Source: Actinospineispora acaciae DSM 45401
GTDB taxonomy: Bacteria > Actinomycetota > Actinomycetes > Mycobacteriales > Pseudonocardiaceae
DNA: 64,000 nucleotides
Assembly: GCF_000620785.1 (NCBI RefSeq)
Contig: NZ_JIAI01000002.1
Location: 248,001 to 312,000, forward strand
Reading direction: 5' to 3'
Below the pieces are notes generated by a model. That model searched no databases. It worked only from the letters and a program-made list of their open reading frames with translations, and was not told the DNA's origin. Every line of letters begins with the position of its first letter. Positions within the stretch are counted from its first letter, which is position 1. Of the stretch, positions 8,395 to 16,252 are shown piece by piece. A program made the position numbers and the translations under genes.

Positions 8395-9447
8395 TCAGGC
8401 CTGGTAGTGACGGACGTGGTCGGTGACCGTGCGGCGCAGCCTGCCCTGTTCGGCGAGCAGGTCGAGGTGGGCGGAGGTCTCGACCACGGCCAGGCACCTG
8501 TTGAACAGGTCCAGCTCGTCGAGGCGGCGGCCTCGGCGGGTCCAGGTGATGCGGCTGGCCACCTCGTAGGCGGTGTTCGCCCCGTGGGTGATCACGGCGG
8601 CCATCTCGTCCAGCCGGGTGGCGTGGTGGTCGAGCAGTTGGTCCACCCTGGCGTGCACGCTGGGGGAGACCGGGCCGTGGGCGGGCAGCATCGTGCGGTC
8701 GGGCATGCCGCGCACCAGCCGCAGCGACTGGAGGTAGTCGCCGAGCGGGGAGTGCGCGATCTCGGCCTCGAAGCCCACCGACGGGGTGATGTGCGGCAGT
8801 ACGTGGTCGCCGGTGAACATCGCGTCCCGGTCGGGGTCGACGAACACGACGTGGCCCCTGGTGTGGCCGGGCGTGGGCACCGCGCGCAGGGTTCGGCCGC
8901 GCAGCGCGACGTCGACCGGCGGGTCCAGCCAGTCGTCCGGGTCCTCCCAGTCCGACGCGGTGTGCTCGCTGTCCACCTGCTCGGCCGCGGCGGCGGCCTC
9001 GGCGGCGAGCTGGTCGATCAGCGGCTGGCCGCCGCCCCGGGACAGCTGGATGAACATGGACGCCCACGGCGGGCGCTTCGGGTCGGCGACCAGGCGCAGC
9101 GAGGGCAGCTCGGCGGCGCCCATGCTGATCCGGTTGCCGAACTCGCGGCGCAGCCGCACCGCCAGCGTGTAGTGGTCCCGGTGCACGTGCGTGATCAGGA
9201 ACCGGTGCACGTCGCCGATGCCGTGGCCGAGCGCGGCCAGCGCCTTCTCCAGCACCTCCCTGGCGTCCTCGATCGCCCAGCCCGAGTCGATCAGGACCAG
9301 CCCGTCGCCGTCGCGCATGGCGTAGACGTTGACCGCCTTGAGCCCGTCGGACGGCAGCGGCAGCGGGATCCGATACAGGTCGGGGGACACCTCGTACACG
9401 CCCTGCGCGACCCAGTCGCCGCCCGGGTCATCCGGCTCGATCCGCAC
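8395..9447 (-). CDS. metallo-beta-lactamase fold hydrolase
   Basis: A 350-residue MBL-fold protein. ITHVHRDHY gives the HxHxDH metal motif, TPGHTRGHVVF the second His, FTGDHVLP the bridging Asp, and PAHGP the last His. The C-terminal 80 residues resemble the extra helical domain of the MBL/LACTB2-like group. The start is GTG at 9447 with GGAGAGGAG upstream; much longer upstream reading in this frame is spurious because it covers the PAP2 gene. It is convergent with the sugar operon and divergent from the PAP2 gene. Thioester or phosphoester hydrolysis is possible; no substrate can be assigned. Confidence 0.88.
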   Translation of the reverse strand: MRIEPDDPGGDWVAQGVYEVSPDLYRIPLPLPSDGLKAVNVYAMRDGDGLVLIDSGWAIEDAREVLEKALAALGHGIGDVHRFLITHVHRDHYTLAVRLRREFGNRISMGAAELPSLRLVADPKRPPWASMFIQLSRGGGQPLIDQLAAEAAAAAEQVDSEHTASDWEDPDDWLDPPVDVALRGRTLRAVPTPGHTRGHVVFVDPDRDAMFTGDHVLPHITPSVGFEAEIAHSPLGDYLQSLRLVRGMPDRTMLPAHGPVSPSVHARVDQLLDHHATRLDEMAAVITHGANTAYEVASRITWTRRGRRLDELDLFNRCLAVVETSAHLDLLAEQGRLRRTVTDHVRHYQA

Positions 9448-9524
9448 GCCCGCTCCTCTCCAGGGACGGCACCGGGCGGACCGCGTCGGCCGGCCGGCGC
9501 TCGTACTTAACGTCGATTCGAACG

Positions 9525-9539
9525 GTTGCAGGCTGCAAC
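9525..9539. promoter_or_regulatory. 7-1-7 inverted repeat in divergent promoter region
   Basis: GTTGCAG-G-CTGCAAC is a perfect 7-bp inverted repeat around one base, between the divergent MBL hydrolase and PAP2 phosphatase genes. It may be an operator for a dimeric repressor. No regulator gene is adjacent. Confidence 0.35.
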
Positions 9540-9564
9540 GGCAAGTCGAGAGCGCCCGGCGGCG

Positions 9565-10278
9565 GTGACTGTGGGCGGAGTCACCGCCTGCGACACGGTC
9601 TCGGGCACCCTGGGAGGGGTGAGGCGGACGGTGTGTGGGGCGCTGTTGCCCGGCAGGTGGCGGGTGGCGGTCGCGGTGGTCGCGGTGGTGAGCGCGGTCG
9701 GGGTGCTGGCGTTGGGATGGTGGTACGGCGGCGAGCGGTCGGCGGGGACGCTGGACTCGGTGCTGGGCGACCCGTTGGTGGGGTTCGGCGAGGAGTACGA
9801 GGACCTGCTCTGGCCGGTGACCGGGCTGGGCACCGCGAAGGGGCTGCTGCTCGGGGTGGTCGTGCTGGCGGTGGCCGCCGTGGCGACCCGTCGGCGGCGG
9901 GCGCTGGCGCTGGCGGTCCTCGGGCCGGCGCTGTCCGTGGGGCTGTCCGCGCTGGTGCTCAAGCCGCTGGTCGGGCGCACCCACTACGGCGACCTGGCGC
10001 TGCCCAGCGGGCATGCCACCAGCGTCACCTCGATGGCCTGGGTGCTGGTGCTCGGGTTCGTGGCCGGCGGGGTGCCCCGCGCGCGGTGGCTGCGGGCGGT
10101 GCTGGTGGTCCTGGCGGTGTTGGCGGTGGTCGGGGTGTCCGGGGCGATGGTCGCGCTGGAGCGGCACTACGCCACCGACACGGTGGCCGGGGTGCTGGTC
10201 GCCACCGCGGTGGTCGGCGGGCTGGCGGTGCTGTTGGACCGTTGGCCCCGGCGGTCGTTGGCCGGGCGGTTCCGGTGA
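9565..10278 (+). CDS. PAP2-family membrane phosphatase
   Basis: An integral membrane protein of about 237 residues. The three PAP2 phosphatase motifs are present: KPLVGRTHYG (motif 1, with Arg followed by Thr instead of the usual Pro), LPSGHAT (motif 2) and ERHYATDTVAG (motif 3, with the active His and Asp). Hydrophobic segments flank these motifs. Such enzymes dephosphorylate lipid phosphates or undecaprenyl diphosphate at the membrane. The start is uncertain: GTG at 9565 is used here, while GTG at 9619, just before the first membrane helix, and TTG at 9526 are alternatives. Confidence 0.85.
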   Translation: MTVGGVTACDTVSGTLGGVRRTVCGALLPGRWRVAVAVVAVVSAVGVLALGWWYGGERSAGTLDSVLGDPLVGFGEEYEDLLWPVTGLGTAKGLLLGVVVLAVAAVATRRRRALALAVLGPALSVGLSALVLKPLVGRTHYGDLALPSGHATSVTSMAWVLVLGFVAGGVPRARWLRAVLVVLAVLAVVGVSGAMVALERHYATDTVAGVLVATAVVGGLAVLLDRWPRRSLAGRFR

Positions 10279-10305
10279 ACGGACCCTTCCAGTGAGCGGA
10301 AGCGC

Positions 10306-10321
10306 GCCTGCCGCGGCAGGC
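10306..10321. terminator. 16-bp perfect palindrome between PAP2 and pcaH
   Basis: GCCTGCCGCGGCAGGC is a perfect palindrome in the 97-bp gap between the PAP2 stop and the pcaH start. A second short inverted repeat (CTTCC then GGAAG) precedes it. It may end PAP2 transcription or be the operator of the IclR regulator of the pca genes; no T-run follows. Confidence 0.3.
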
Positions 10322-10375
10322 TGATCCGGGGACACCATGCGGTACTGGACACGCCCGCAGTGAGGAGGAGCCGCT

Positions 10376-11143
10376 GTGACACGACCTGCGACCACACCCG
10401 CCGGGACCGCCGGCCAGTCGGACGCGACGGCGCGCGGCCTTCCGGCGTACCGACGCGACCCCGAGGGCACGCAGCCGCCGCTGGACTACCCGGGCTACAA
10501 GTCGACCGCGCTGCGGCACCCGTCGCAGCCGCTGGTGCTGCTGCCGCACCGGCTCACCGAGGTCACCGGGCCGCTGCTGGGGCCGGGGCGGCTGGGCGAG
10601 CTGGACCACGACCTGACCCGCCAGCACGCCGCCGAGCCGATCGGCCAGCGGATCATCGTGCACGGCACGCTGCGCGACGGCGACGGCCGCCCGGTGCCGG
10701 ACTCGCTGATCGAGATCTGGCAGGCCAACGCGGGCGGGCGGTACCGGCACAAGGTGGACAACTGGCCGACCCCGCTGGACCCCAACTTCACCGGGGTGGG
10801 CCGGGCGCTGACCGACTCGGCCGGACGCTACGAGTTCGTCACCATCAGGCCGGGCGCCTACCCGTGGGGCAACCACGACAACGCCTGGCGTCCGGCGCAC
10901 ATCCACTTCTCGGTGTTCGGGCGGGCGTTCACCCAGCGGCTGGTCACCCAGATGTACTTCCCGGACGACCCGCTGTTCGCCCACGACCCGATCTTCAACT
11001 CGGTGCGTGACGAGAAAGCCCGCCGGCGCATGGTCTCGGAGTTCGACCTGTCCCGGACGATGCCGCAGTGGGCGCTGGCGTTCCGCTGGGACATCGTGCT
11101 GCGCGGGCGCGAGGCCACCCCGTTCGAGGAGCCGCACCAGTGA
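10376..11143 (+). CDS. pcaH: protocatechuate 3,4-dioxygenase beta subunit
   Basis: A 255-residue intradiol dioxygenase. Iron ligands are recognisable as Tyr in RPGAYPW and the two His in RPAHIHFSVFG; Arg in the last motif is typical. YFPDDPLFAHDPIFNSV is characteristic of the beta subunit. With PcaG it cleaves protocatechuate to 3-carboxy-cis,cis-muconate in the beta-ketoadipate pathway. GTG start at 10376 has a strong GAGGAGGAG ribosome site. It overlaps pcaG by 4 bp. Later pathway genes (pcaB, pcaC, pcaD or pcaL) are not in the window, so they must lie elsewhere. Confidence 0.95.
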   Translation: MTRPATTPAGTAGQSDATARGLPAYRRDPEGTQPPLDYPGYKSTALRHPSQPLVLLPHRLTEVTGPLLGPGRLGELDHDLTRQHAAEPIGQRIIVHGTLRDGDGRPVPDSLIEIWQANAGGRYRHKVDNWPTPLDPNFTGVGRALTDSAGRYEFVTIRPGAYPWGNHDNAWRPAHIHFSVFGRAFTQRLVTQMYFPDDPLFAHDPIFNSVRDEKARRRMVSEFDLSRTMPQWALAFRWDIVLRGREATPFEEPHQ

Positions 11144-11679
11144 CTGAGGTGAGCACGCCGTCGCAGACAGTGGGGCCGTTCCTGTCCATCGGGCTGCCCT
11201 GGCCGGACGGGCCCGACGTGGTGCCGCCGGGCACGCCGGGGGCCGTCACCATCTCCGGGCGGGTGTTCGACGGCGCCGGGGTGCCGGTGCCGGACGCGAT
11301 GGTGGAGACCTGGCAGGCGGACGCGGACGGCCGGTTCGACCACCCCGACGACCTGCGCGGGCCGGTGATCGGGTGGCGCGGTTTCGGCCGCTGCCCGACC
11401 GAGCCCGACGGCGGCTACCACATCAACACGGTGCTGCCCGGCGCGCTGCCCGGCCAGGCGCCGCACCTGGACGTCTCGGTGTTCGCGCGCGGCCTGCTGC
11501 ACCGGGTGGTGACCCGGATCTACTTCCCCGAGCACGCCGACGCGCACGCGTCCGATCCGGTTCTGGCCTCGGTTCCCGAGCAGCGGCGTCATACCCTGGT
11601 GGCCGTGGCATCAGACGGCGGATACCTGTTCGACATCCGGTTACAGGGCGCGGAGGAGACGGTCTTCTTCGATGTCTGA
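11140..11679 (+). CDS. pcaG: protocatechuate 3,4-dioxygenase alpha subunit
   Basis: A 179-residue partner of PcaH. TPSQTVGPFLSIGL is the usual alpha-subunit N-terminus, DAMVETWQADADGRF and APHLDVSVFARGLLHR carry the shared intradiol fold, and the iron ligands of the beta subunit are absent as expected (APHLDV where the beta subunit has AHIHFS). The GTG start overlaps the pcaH stop (GTGA), and the gene overlaps the regulator start by 8 bp, so the three are one transcription unit. Normal length, no anomalies. Confidence 0.95.
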   Translation: MTEVSTPSQTVGPFLSIGLPWPDGPDVVPPGTPGAVTISGRVFDGAGVPVPDAMVETWQADADGRFDHPDDLRGPVIGWRGFGRCPTEPDGGYHINTVLPGALPGQAPHLDVSVFARGLLHRVVTRIYFPEHADAHASDPVLASVPEQRRHTLVAVASDGGYLFDIRLQGAEETVFFDV

Positions 11680-12478
11680 CCGGGTGCCGGGCGGGAGCCA
11701 GGTACCGGGCGAGGCGACACGATCGTCTGTGGGGCGGGCGATGAGCGTGCTCGCGACCTTCACCGCCGCACGAGTCGAGCTGAACCTCTCCGAGATCAGC
11801 CGCCGCTCCGGGCTGCCGCTGACCACCACCCACCGGCTGGTCGGCCAGCTGACCCGGTGGGGCGCGCTGGAGCAGACCCAGCACGGCTACCAGGTGGGGC
11901 TGCGGCTGTGGGAGATCGGCGCGCTGGCCCCGCGCGGGCACGGGCTGCGCGAGATCGCGATGCCGTTCCTGGAGGACCTCTACGAGGCCACCCGGCAGAA
12001 CGTCCAGCTCGCCGTGGTGGACGGCCGGGACGCGGTGTACGTGGAGCGGCTGTCCTCGCGCACCGCTGTCGGGATCATCACCAGGGTGGGCGGGCGGCTG
12101 CCGCTGCACGCCACCGGGGTCGGACTGGTGCTGCTCGCGTTCGCCGACCCGGAGTTCCAGGAGCGCGTGCTGGCGGCGCCGATGCGGCGGTTCACCGAGA
12201 AGACGATCGTGTCGCCGGGGAAGCTGCGCCGGGTGATCGCGGACGTGCGCAAGCGCCGGATCGCGGTCAGCGACGGCCAGATCACCCTGGACGCGCTGTC
12301 CGTGGCGGCCCCGGTGTTCGGCCCGGACGGGACGGTGCAGGCCGCGCTGTCGGTGGTGGTTCCCAGCGACCGGCCGCCCTCGGAGTACATCCCTGCGGTG
12401 CACGCGGCGGCCAGGGGCATCTCCCGGGGGCTCGGCTGGATGCCGGACAACCCTTCCGGTCGGCGGAAGGCGCGGTAG
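11672..12478 (+). CDS. IclR-family regulator (PcaR/PobR type)
   Basis: A 268-residue protein with an N-terminal winged helix (MSVLATFTAARVELNLSEISRRSGLPLTTTHRLVGQ as consecutive parts, residues about 23-60) and a C-terminal IclR effector domain (AVVDGRDAVYVERL to SVVVPSD). It directly overlaps pcaG, the arrangement seen for protocatechuate-pathway activators or repressors in actinobacteria, so protocatechuate or a beta-ketoadipate intermediate is the likely ligand. Co-transcription with its targets implies autoregulation. Whether it activates or represses cannot be decided from sequence. Confidence 0.9.
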   Translation: MSDRVPGGSQVPGEATRSSVGRAMSVLATFTAARVELNLSEISRRSGLPLTTTHRLVGQLTRWGALEQTQHGYQVGLRLWEIGALAPRGHGLREIAMPFLEDLYEATRQNVQLAVVDGRDAVYVERLSSRTAVGIITRVGGRLPLHATGVGLVLLAFADPEFQERVLAAPMRRFTEKTIVSPGKLRRVIADVRKRRIAVSDGQITLDALSVAAPVFGPDGTVQAALSVVVPSDRPPSEYIPAVHAAARGISRGLGWMPDNPSGRRKAR

Positions 12479-12510
12479 GTGCGGCGGCGCCGACCGCCCA
12501 CGATTCGGGT

Positions 12511-13728
12511 ATGACGTCCGCCACAGGCTTGCGGGTCGAGGCGCCCACCAGCGACCTGGACCCGTTCTGCGACGAGTTCCTCACCGACCCCTACCCGGGG
12601 CACGCCGCGCTGCGCGAGGCCGGGCCGGTGGTGTACCTGAGCCGCTACCGCGTGTGGGCGCTGGCCCGGCACGCGGACATCGACGCGGTGTTGAAGGACC
12701 CGGAGGCGTTCTGCTCCTCGGCCGGGGTGGGGCTGACCGACTTCCGCAAGGAGACGCCGTGGCGCCCGCCCAGCCTGCTGCTGGAGGCCGACCCGCCGGA
12801 CCACACCCGGGCCCGGTCGGTGGTGTCGCGGGTGCTGACGCCGCCCGCGGTGCGCCGGCTGCGCGACGAGTTCGCCCGCCGCGCCGACGAGCTGGTGGCC
12901 TCGCTGGTGGCGCGCGGTGAGTTCGACGCGGTGGGCGAGCTGGCCGAGGTGTTCCCGGTGGCCGTCTTCCCGGACGCGGTCGGGCTGGCGGTGGACGGGC
13001 GCGAGCACCTGATGGCCTACGCCGCGATGGTGTTCAACGGCTTCGGGCCGCGCAACGCGCACTTCGAGCGCTCGCTGCGCAACGCCGAACAGGTGCAGGC
13101 CTGGATCGCCGCCAACTGCGAGCCGGACGCGGTGAGCCCGGACGGGCTGGGCGCGAAGCTGCACGCGGCCGCCCGCGAGGAGGGCTACTCGCCGGCCGAG
13201 GCGGCCCGGCTGCTGCGCTCGTTCCTGTCCGCCGGGGTGGACACCACCGTGTACGCGCTGGGCAACGCGGTGGCCTGCCTGGCCGAGCACCCCGACCAGT
13301 ACGCCGCGCTGCGCGCCGACCCGTCGCGGGCGCGGGCCGCGTTCGAGGAGGTGCTGCGGTTCCGCTCGCCGGTGCAGACGTTCTTCCGGACCACCACCCG
13401 TCCGGTGGAGGTCGGCGCTCCCGATGACGCGGTGACGATCCCGGCCGGGGAGAAGGTGCTGCTGTTCCTCGGCGCGGCGAACCGGGACCCGCGCCGCTGG
13501 GCGGACCCGGACCAGTTCGACATCGGCCGCCGCGCGGTCGGGCACCTCGGGCTCGGCGCCGGGCCGCACGCGTGTGTCGGCCAGATGATGGCTCGGCTGG
13601 AGGGCGAGGTCATCCTCACCGCGCTGGCCGGCCGGGCCGCCGAGCTGCACCTGGCCGGTCCGGTACGGCCGCGGCTGAACAACACCCTGCACGGGCTGGA
13701 CTCGCTGCCGGTCCGGGTGGTCGCCTAG
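12511..13728 (+). CDS. cytochrome P450, CYP199A-like (para-substituted benzoate monooxygenase candidate)
   Basis: A 405-residue soluble bacterial P450. The heme ligand is Cys355 in GLGAGPHACVGQ, the oxygen-activation motif is AGVDTT at 241-246, and the ExxR is in EEVLRFRSP. The stretch AGVGLTDFRKE then PWRPPSLLLEADPP strongly resembles CYP199A enzymes, which hydroxylate or O-demethylate 4-methoxybenzoate-type acids; the product 4-hydroxybenzoate feeds protocatechuate. The gene follows the pcaHG-iclR unit by 32 bp, supporting that role. No ferredoxin or reductase gene is adjacent, so redox partners come from elsewhere. ATG 12511 is the first start consistent with the family's length. Confidence 0.92.
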   Translation: MTSATGLRVEAPTSDLDPFCDEFLTDPYPGHAALREAGPVVYLSRYRVWALARHADIDAVLKDPEAFCSSAGVGLTDFRKETPWRPPSLLLEADPPDHTRARSVVSRVLTPPAVRRLRDEFARRADELVASLVARGEFDAVGELAEVFPVAVFPDAVGLAVDGREHLMAYAAMVFNGFGPRNAHFERSLRNAEQVQAWIAANCEPDAVSPDGLGAKLHAAAREEGYSPAEAARLLRSFLSAGVDTTVYALGNAVACLAEHPDQYAALRADPSRARAAFEEVLRFRSPVQTFFRTTTRPVEVGAPDDAVTIPAGEKVLLFLGAANRDPRRWADPDQFDIGRRAVGHLGLGAGPHACVGQMMARLEGEVILTALAGRAAELHLAGPVRPRLNNTLHGLDSLPVRVVA

Positions 13729-13749
13729 CGGTCGTCTAGGCTGCGCGCC

Positions 13750-14208
13750 GTGCCTGAGGCTGGACGGCGGCGGCTGGGGCCGCGCGACCCGGCGGTGACC
13801 AGCCGGATGATGTCCCGGGTACGGCACAAGGACTCCAAGGCCGAGCTCGCGCTGCGCCGCGCCCTGCACGCGGCCGGGGTGCGCTACCGGCTGCACGCCC
13901 CGGACGTGGTCGGGCGCCCGGACCTGGTGATCCGCTCCCGGCGGCTGGCCGTGTTCGTGGACGGCGACCTGTGGCACGGCAACCCGGACGAGGTGCGCAG
14001 GCGCGGCCGGGAGTCGCTGGCCGACGTGTTCCCCAGCCGCACCGAATGGTGGGTGGCCAAGATCGAACGCACCATGGCGCGGGACCGCGAGGTCACCGAG
14101 GCGCTGCGCGAGCGGGGGTGGACCGTGGTCCGGCTGTGGGAGCACGACGTGCTGCGCGACCCCTCCGGCTGCGCGGAGACGGTCCGGCGCGCGCTCGCCG
14201 GTGACTGA
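13750..14208 (+). CDS. vsr: very short patch repair (Vsr) endonuclease
   Basis: A 152-residue protein matching the Vsr T:G-mismatch endonuclease family from end to end: VTSRMMSRVRHKDSKAELALRRALH at the N-terminus, GRPDLVIRSRRLAVFVDGDLWHG with the catalytic Asp and His, and GWTVVRLWEHDV near the C-terminus. The enzyme nicks 5' of T in T:G mismatches left by deamination of 5-methylcytosine. Vsr normally stands next to a C5 cytosine methylase, but none is found here. It may protect sites methylated by a remote enzyme or be a remnant of a lost restriction-modification locus. GTG start. Confidence 0.9.
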   Translation: MPEAGRRRLGPRDPAVTSRMMSRVRHKDSKAELALRRALHAAGVRYRLHAPDVVGRPDLVIRSRRLAVFVDGDLWHGNPDEVRRRGRESLADVFPSRTEWWVAKIERTMARDREVTEALRERGWTVVRLWEHDVLRDPSGCAETVRRALAGD

Positions 14209-14278
14209 GCGTGCGTGCGCGGGTGCGCCCAGTGGCCGGTCCGCCGCGATTACCCGAGCGTCATCACCTCATCACCCG

Positions 14279-14328
14279 GTGTAGCTAAAAGTTCTACACG
14301 TTCGCCGACGAACGATGCTCGTTTGTCG
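14279..14328. promoter_or_regulatory. stem-loop plus 23-bp near-palindrome upstream of the small Cys protein gene
   Basis: GTGTAG (14279-14284) and CTACAC (14294-14299) form a 6-bp stem. Directly after it, 14306-14328 is a near-perfect palindrome (CGACGAACGA, TGC, TCGTTTGTCG, one mismatch). This AT-richer island precedes the gene starting at 14408 and looks like an operator for a dimeric regulator. It does not fit the actinobacterial LexA spacing. Confidence 0.4.
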
Positions 14329-14407
14329 AATAAGCTCGGAGAAGGCCCCGTCACGTGCGACGCTCGCGGCGTAAGGGGGGACGCTCTGCTGTACACGGAG
14401 GCGAAAC

Positions 14408-14677
14408 ATGCACCCTGACGAGGGCGCCGTCGGCGAGGATGGTGCCGACCGGACGGCCAACCCGATAGCTGTCACGATGTCGGGCATGCCCGAGGTGTGG
14501 CAGGGCCTGCTGGAGGCACACATCCCGGACGACCACGGGCGCTGCTCGGCGTGCAACAACGCCGGCACCGCGGGGGTGCCGTGGCCGTGCACGCTGCAGG
14601 TCATCGCGGAGAGCGCGCGCGGCATCTTCTACGCGTCCGGGCATTCCGGCCAGGCCTCGTGCCACCTGGCCAGCTGA
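14408..14677 (+). CDS. small hypothetical protein with Cys motif
   Basis: An 89-residue protein, not assigned to a named family. The core is WQGLLEAHIPDDHGRCSACNN followed by WPCTLQVIAESA; CxxC plus a third Cys and His could bind zinc. GGAGG lies 6 bases before the ATG. Similar short proteins with HxxxxGxCxxC-WPC are common in actinobacteria in my recollection, with unknown function. In-frame ATGs at 14477 and 14486 are alternative starts. It precedes cbiB by 6 bp and may share its transcript. Confidence 0.65.
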   Translation: MHPDEGAVGEDGADRTANPIAVTMSGMPEVWQGLLEAHIPDDHGRCSACNNAGTAGVPWPCTLQVIAESARGIFYASGHSGQASCHLAS

Positions 14678-14683
14678 GCGGCG

Positions 14684-15685
14684 GTGGCGCGAGCGCGGGC
14701 ACGGGCGGTGGGGCTGCTCCTCGGGGTGGCCGCCGACGCGGTGTTCGCGGACCCGGCCCGGTGGCATCCGGTCGCGGGCTTCGGCCGGCTGGCCGCGCGG
14801 CTGGAGCGGCGCTGGTACGCGGACTCGCGGCTGGCCGGGGTCGGCCACCTGGCGGCGTGTGCGGGCGCGGCGGTCGGCGTCGGCGCGGTGGTGGGCAGGG
14901 CGGTGGCGCGGCGGCCCGCGCTGGAGACGGTGGCGGTCGCGGCGGCCACCTGGACGGTGCTCGGCGGCGCGTCGCTGGCCGGTGAGGCGTCCGCGCTGGC
15001 CCGCGCGCTGGACGCCGGCGACCTGCCCGCCGCGCGGGCACGGATCCCGCGTTTGTGCGGGCGTGACCCGAACGCGCTGGACGCGGCCGGGATGGCGCGG
15101 GCCGGCTGTGAGTCGGTCGCGGAGAACACCTCGGACGCGGTGGTCGCCCCGCTGCTGTGGGGCGCGGTGGCCGGAATCCCCGGGCTGCTCGGCTACCGCG
15201 CGGTGAACACGCTCGACGCCATGGTCGGCTACCGCTCGCCGCGCTACGGCCGGTTCGGCTGGGCGGCCGCCCGCGCCGACGACCTGGCCAACCTGGTCCC
15301 GGCCCGGCTGACCGCCGCGCTCACGGTGGCCGCCGCCCCGCTGCTGGCCGGCCCCGGTTCGCCGGCCGCCGCCGTCCGCGCCTGGCGACGCGACGCCCGT
15401 GCGCACCCCAGCCCGAACGCCGGGCCGGTGGAGGCCACAGCGGCCGGCGCGCTCGGCGTTCGCCTCGGCGGGCCGACCCGGTACGCGCACGGGACCGAGC
15501 GGCGGCCCACCCTGGGCGAGGGCGCCGCGCCCACCCCCGCCGACCTGCGCAGGGCGGCCAGGTTGTCCCGGCTGCTTGGCTGGTCCGCGGCGGTTGTGGC
15601 CACCGTGCTCGGTCACCGGGTGACGAGGGCGTGCAGGCCGGCGCGGATGCGGTCGGTGCTCATCCGCCGGTCGGTGCGCAGATAG
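14684..15685 (+). CDS. cobD: adenosylcobinamide-phosphate synthase CbiB/CobD
   Basis: A 333-residue membrane protein of the CbiB family, which attaches aminopropanol (or its phosphate) to adenosylcobyric acid. Recognisable blocks are GVAADAVFADPARWHPVAGFGRL, the region GCESVAENTSDAVVAPLLWGAVAG, NTLDAMVGYRSPRYGRFGWAAARADDLANLVPARL and HPSPNAGPVEATAAGALGVRLGG (each cited in short form). It stands near SURF1 and the tyrosine phosphatase as in M. tuberculosis (Rv2236c-Rv2234). The last about 25 codons run into the 3' end of the opposite TetR gene, a 73-bp convergent overlap, and probably extend past the conserved domain. GTG start. Confidence 0.92.
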   Translation: MARARARAVGLLLGVAADAVFADPARWHPVAGFGRLAARLERRWYADSRLAGVGHLAACAGAAVGVGAVVGRAVARRPALETVAVAAATWTVLGGASLAGEASALARALDAGDLPAARARIPRLCGRDPNALDAAGMARAGCESVAENTSDAVVAPLLWGAVAGIPGLLGYRAVNTLDAMVGYRSPRYGRFGWAAARADDLANLVPARLTAALTVAAAPLLAGPGSPAAAVRAWRRDARAHPSPNAGPVEATAAGALGVRLGGPTRYAHGTERRPTLGEGAAPTPADLRRAARLSRLLGWSAAVVATVLGHRVTRACRPARMRSVLIRRSVRR

Positions 15686-16167
15686 TCGATCACGTCGGCG
15701 CGCAGGGCGGTGAAGACGGCGTGCGCCAGGTAGTCGGCGTCGGCGTCCGGGTGGGCGGCGTGGATGCGGCGACCGAGTTCGTCGATCCAGAACCGGCTGG
15801 CCGGGTTGGCGTAGTAGGCGTGCGGGCGGCGGTTCTCCAGGGCGCGGATCAGCGCGCGGTTGTCCAGCACGAAGTCGAGCAGGGCGTCCAGGTAGGCGTG
15901 CAGTCGCTCGGGTGGCCGGCCGCCGGGGCCCAGCGGCGGGTTCCCGGTGCGCAGGGCGTCCCGCAGCGCCGTGACCCTGGGCGCGATGACGGCCTCGACC
16001 ACGCCGGTCAGGTCGCCGAACCGTCGTAGCACGGTGGCCTTGCCGACCCCTGCCGCGTCGGCGATCCGAGCGAGCGTGACGTGTTCCAGGTCGTCGCGCC
16101 GGAACAGGTCCTCGGCGGCGCGCAGGACCGCGGCGCGGTTGCGGACCGCGTCGGCTCGCTCGCCCAC
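15613..16167 (-). CDS. TetR-family regulator
   Basis: A 184-residue TetR protein; the helix-turn-helix is VTLARIADAAGVGKATVLRRFGDLTGV (residues about 30-56). GTG at 16167 has GGGAGG at a good distance upstream; the longer open frame further upstream is noise. It is divergent from an F420-type reductase gene, and the gap contains four GGACCGT heptamers, so it probably represses that gene. The C-terminal ligand domain is of the short type, ligand unknown. Its 3' end overlaps cobD by 73 bp. Confidence 0.88.
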   Translation of the reverse strand: MGERADAVRNRAAVLRAAEDLFRRDDLEHVTLARIADAAGVGKATVLRRFGDLTGVVEAVIAPRVTALRDALRTGNPPLGPGGRPPERLHAYLDALLDFVLDNRALIRALENRRPHAYYANPASRFWIDELGRRIHAAHPDADADYLAHAVFTALRADVIDYLRTDRRMSTDRIRAGLHALVTR

Positions 16168-16190
16168 CCTTGGCCTCCCGTTGCTGAAGT

Positions 16191-16239
16191 GGACCGTCGG
16201 ACCGTATCGTAGGCGGCAGGAAGTGGACCGTTGGACCGT
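16191..16239. promoter_or_regulatory. four GGACCGT heptamers in the TetR/reductase divergent gap
   Basis: GGACCGT occurs at 16191, 16199, 16225 and 16233: two pairs spaced 8 bp within pairs and 34 bp between pairs. Each pair is preceded by AGT. A related GGACAGTGGACC follows near 16248. This is the only sizeable repeat in the intergenic region and is the likely operator array of the TetR regulator. Confidence 0.5.
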
Positions 16240-16252
16240 TTTGAGGTGGACA

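Noticed and set aside
14306..14328. LexA (SOS) box
   Set aside because: The GAAC and GTT arms are not separated by the 4 bases needed for the actinobacterial LexA consensus.
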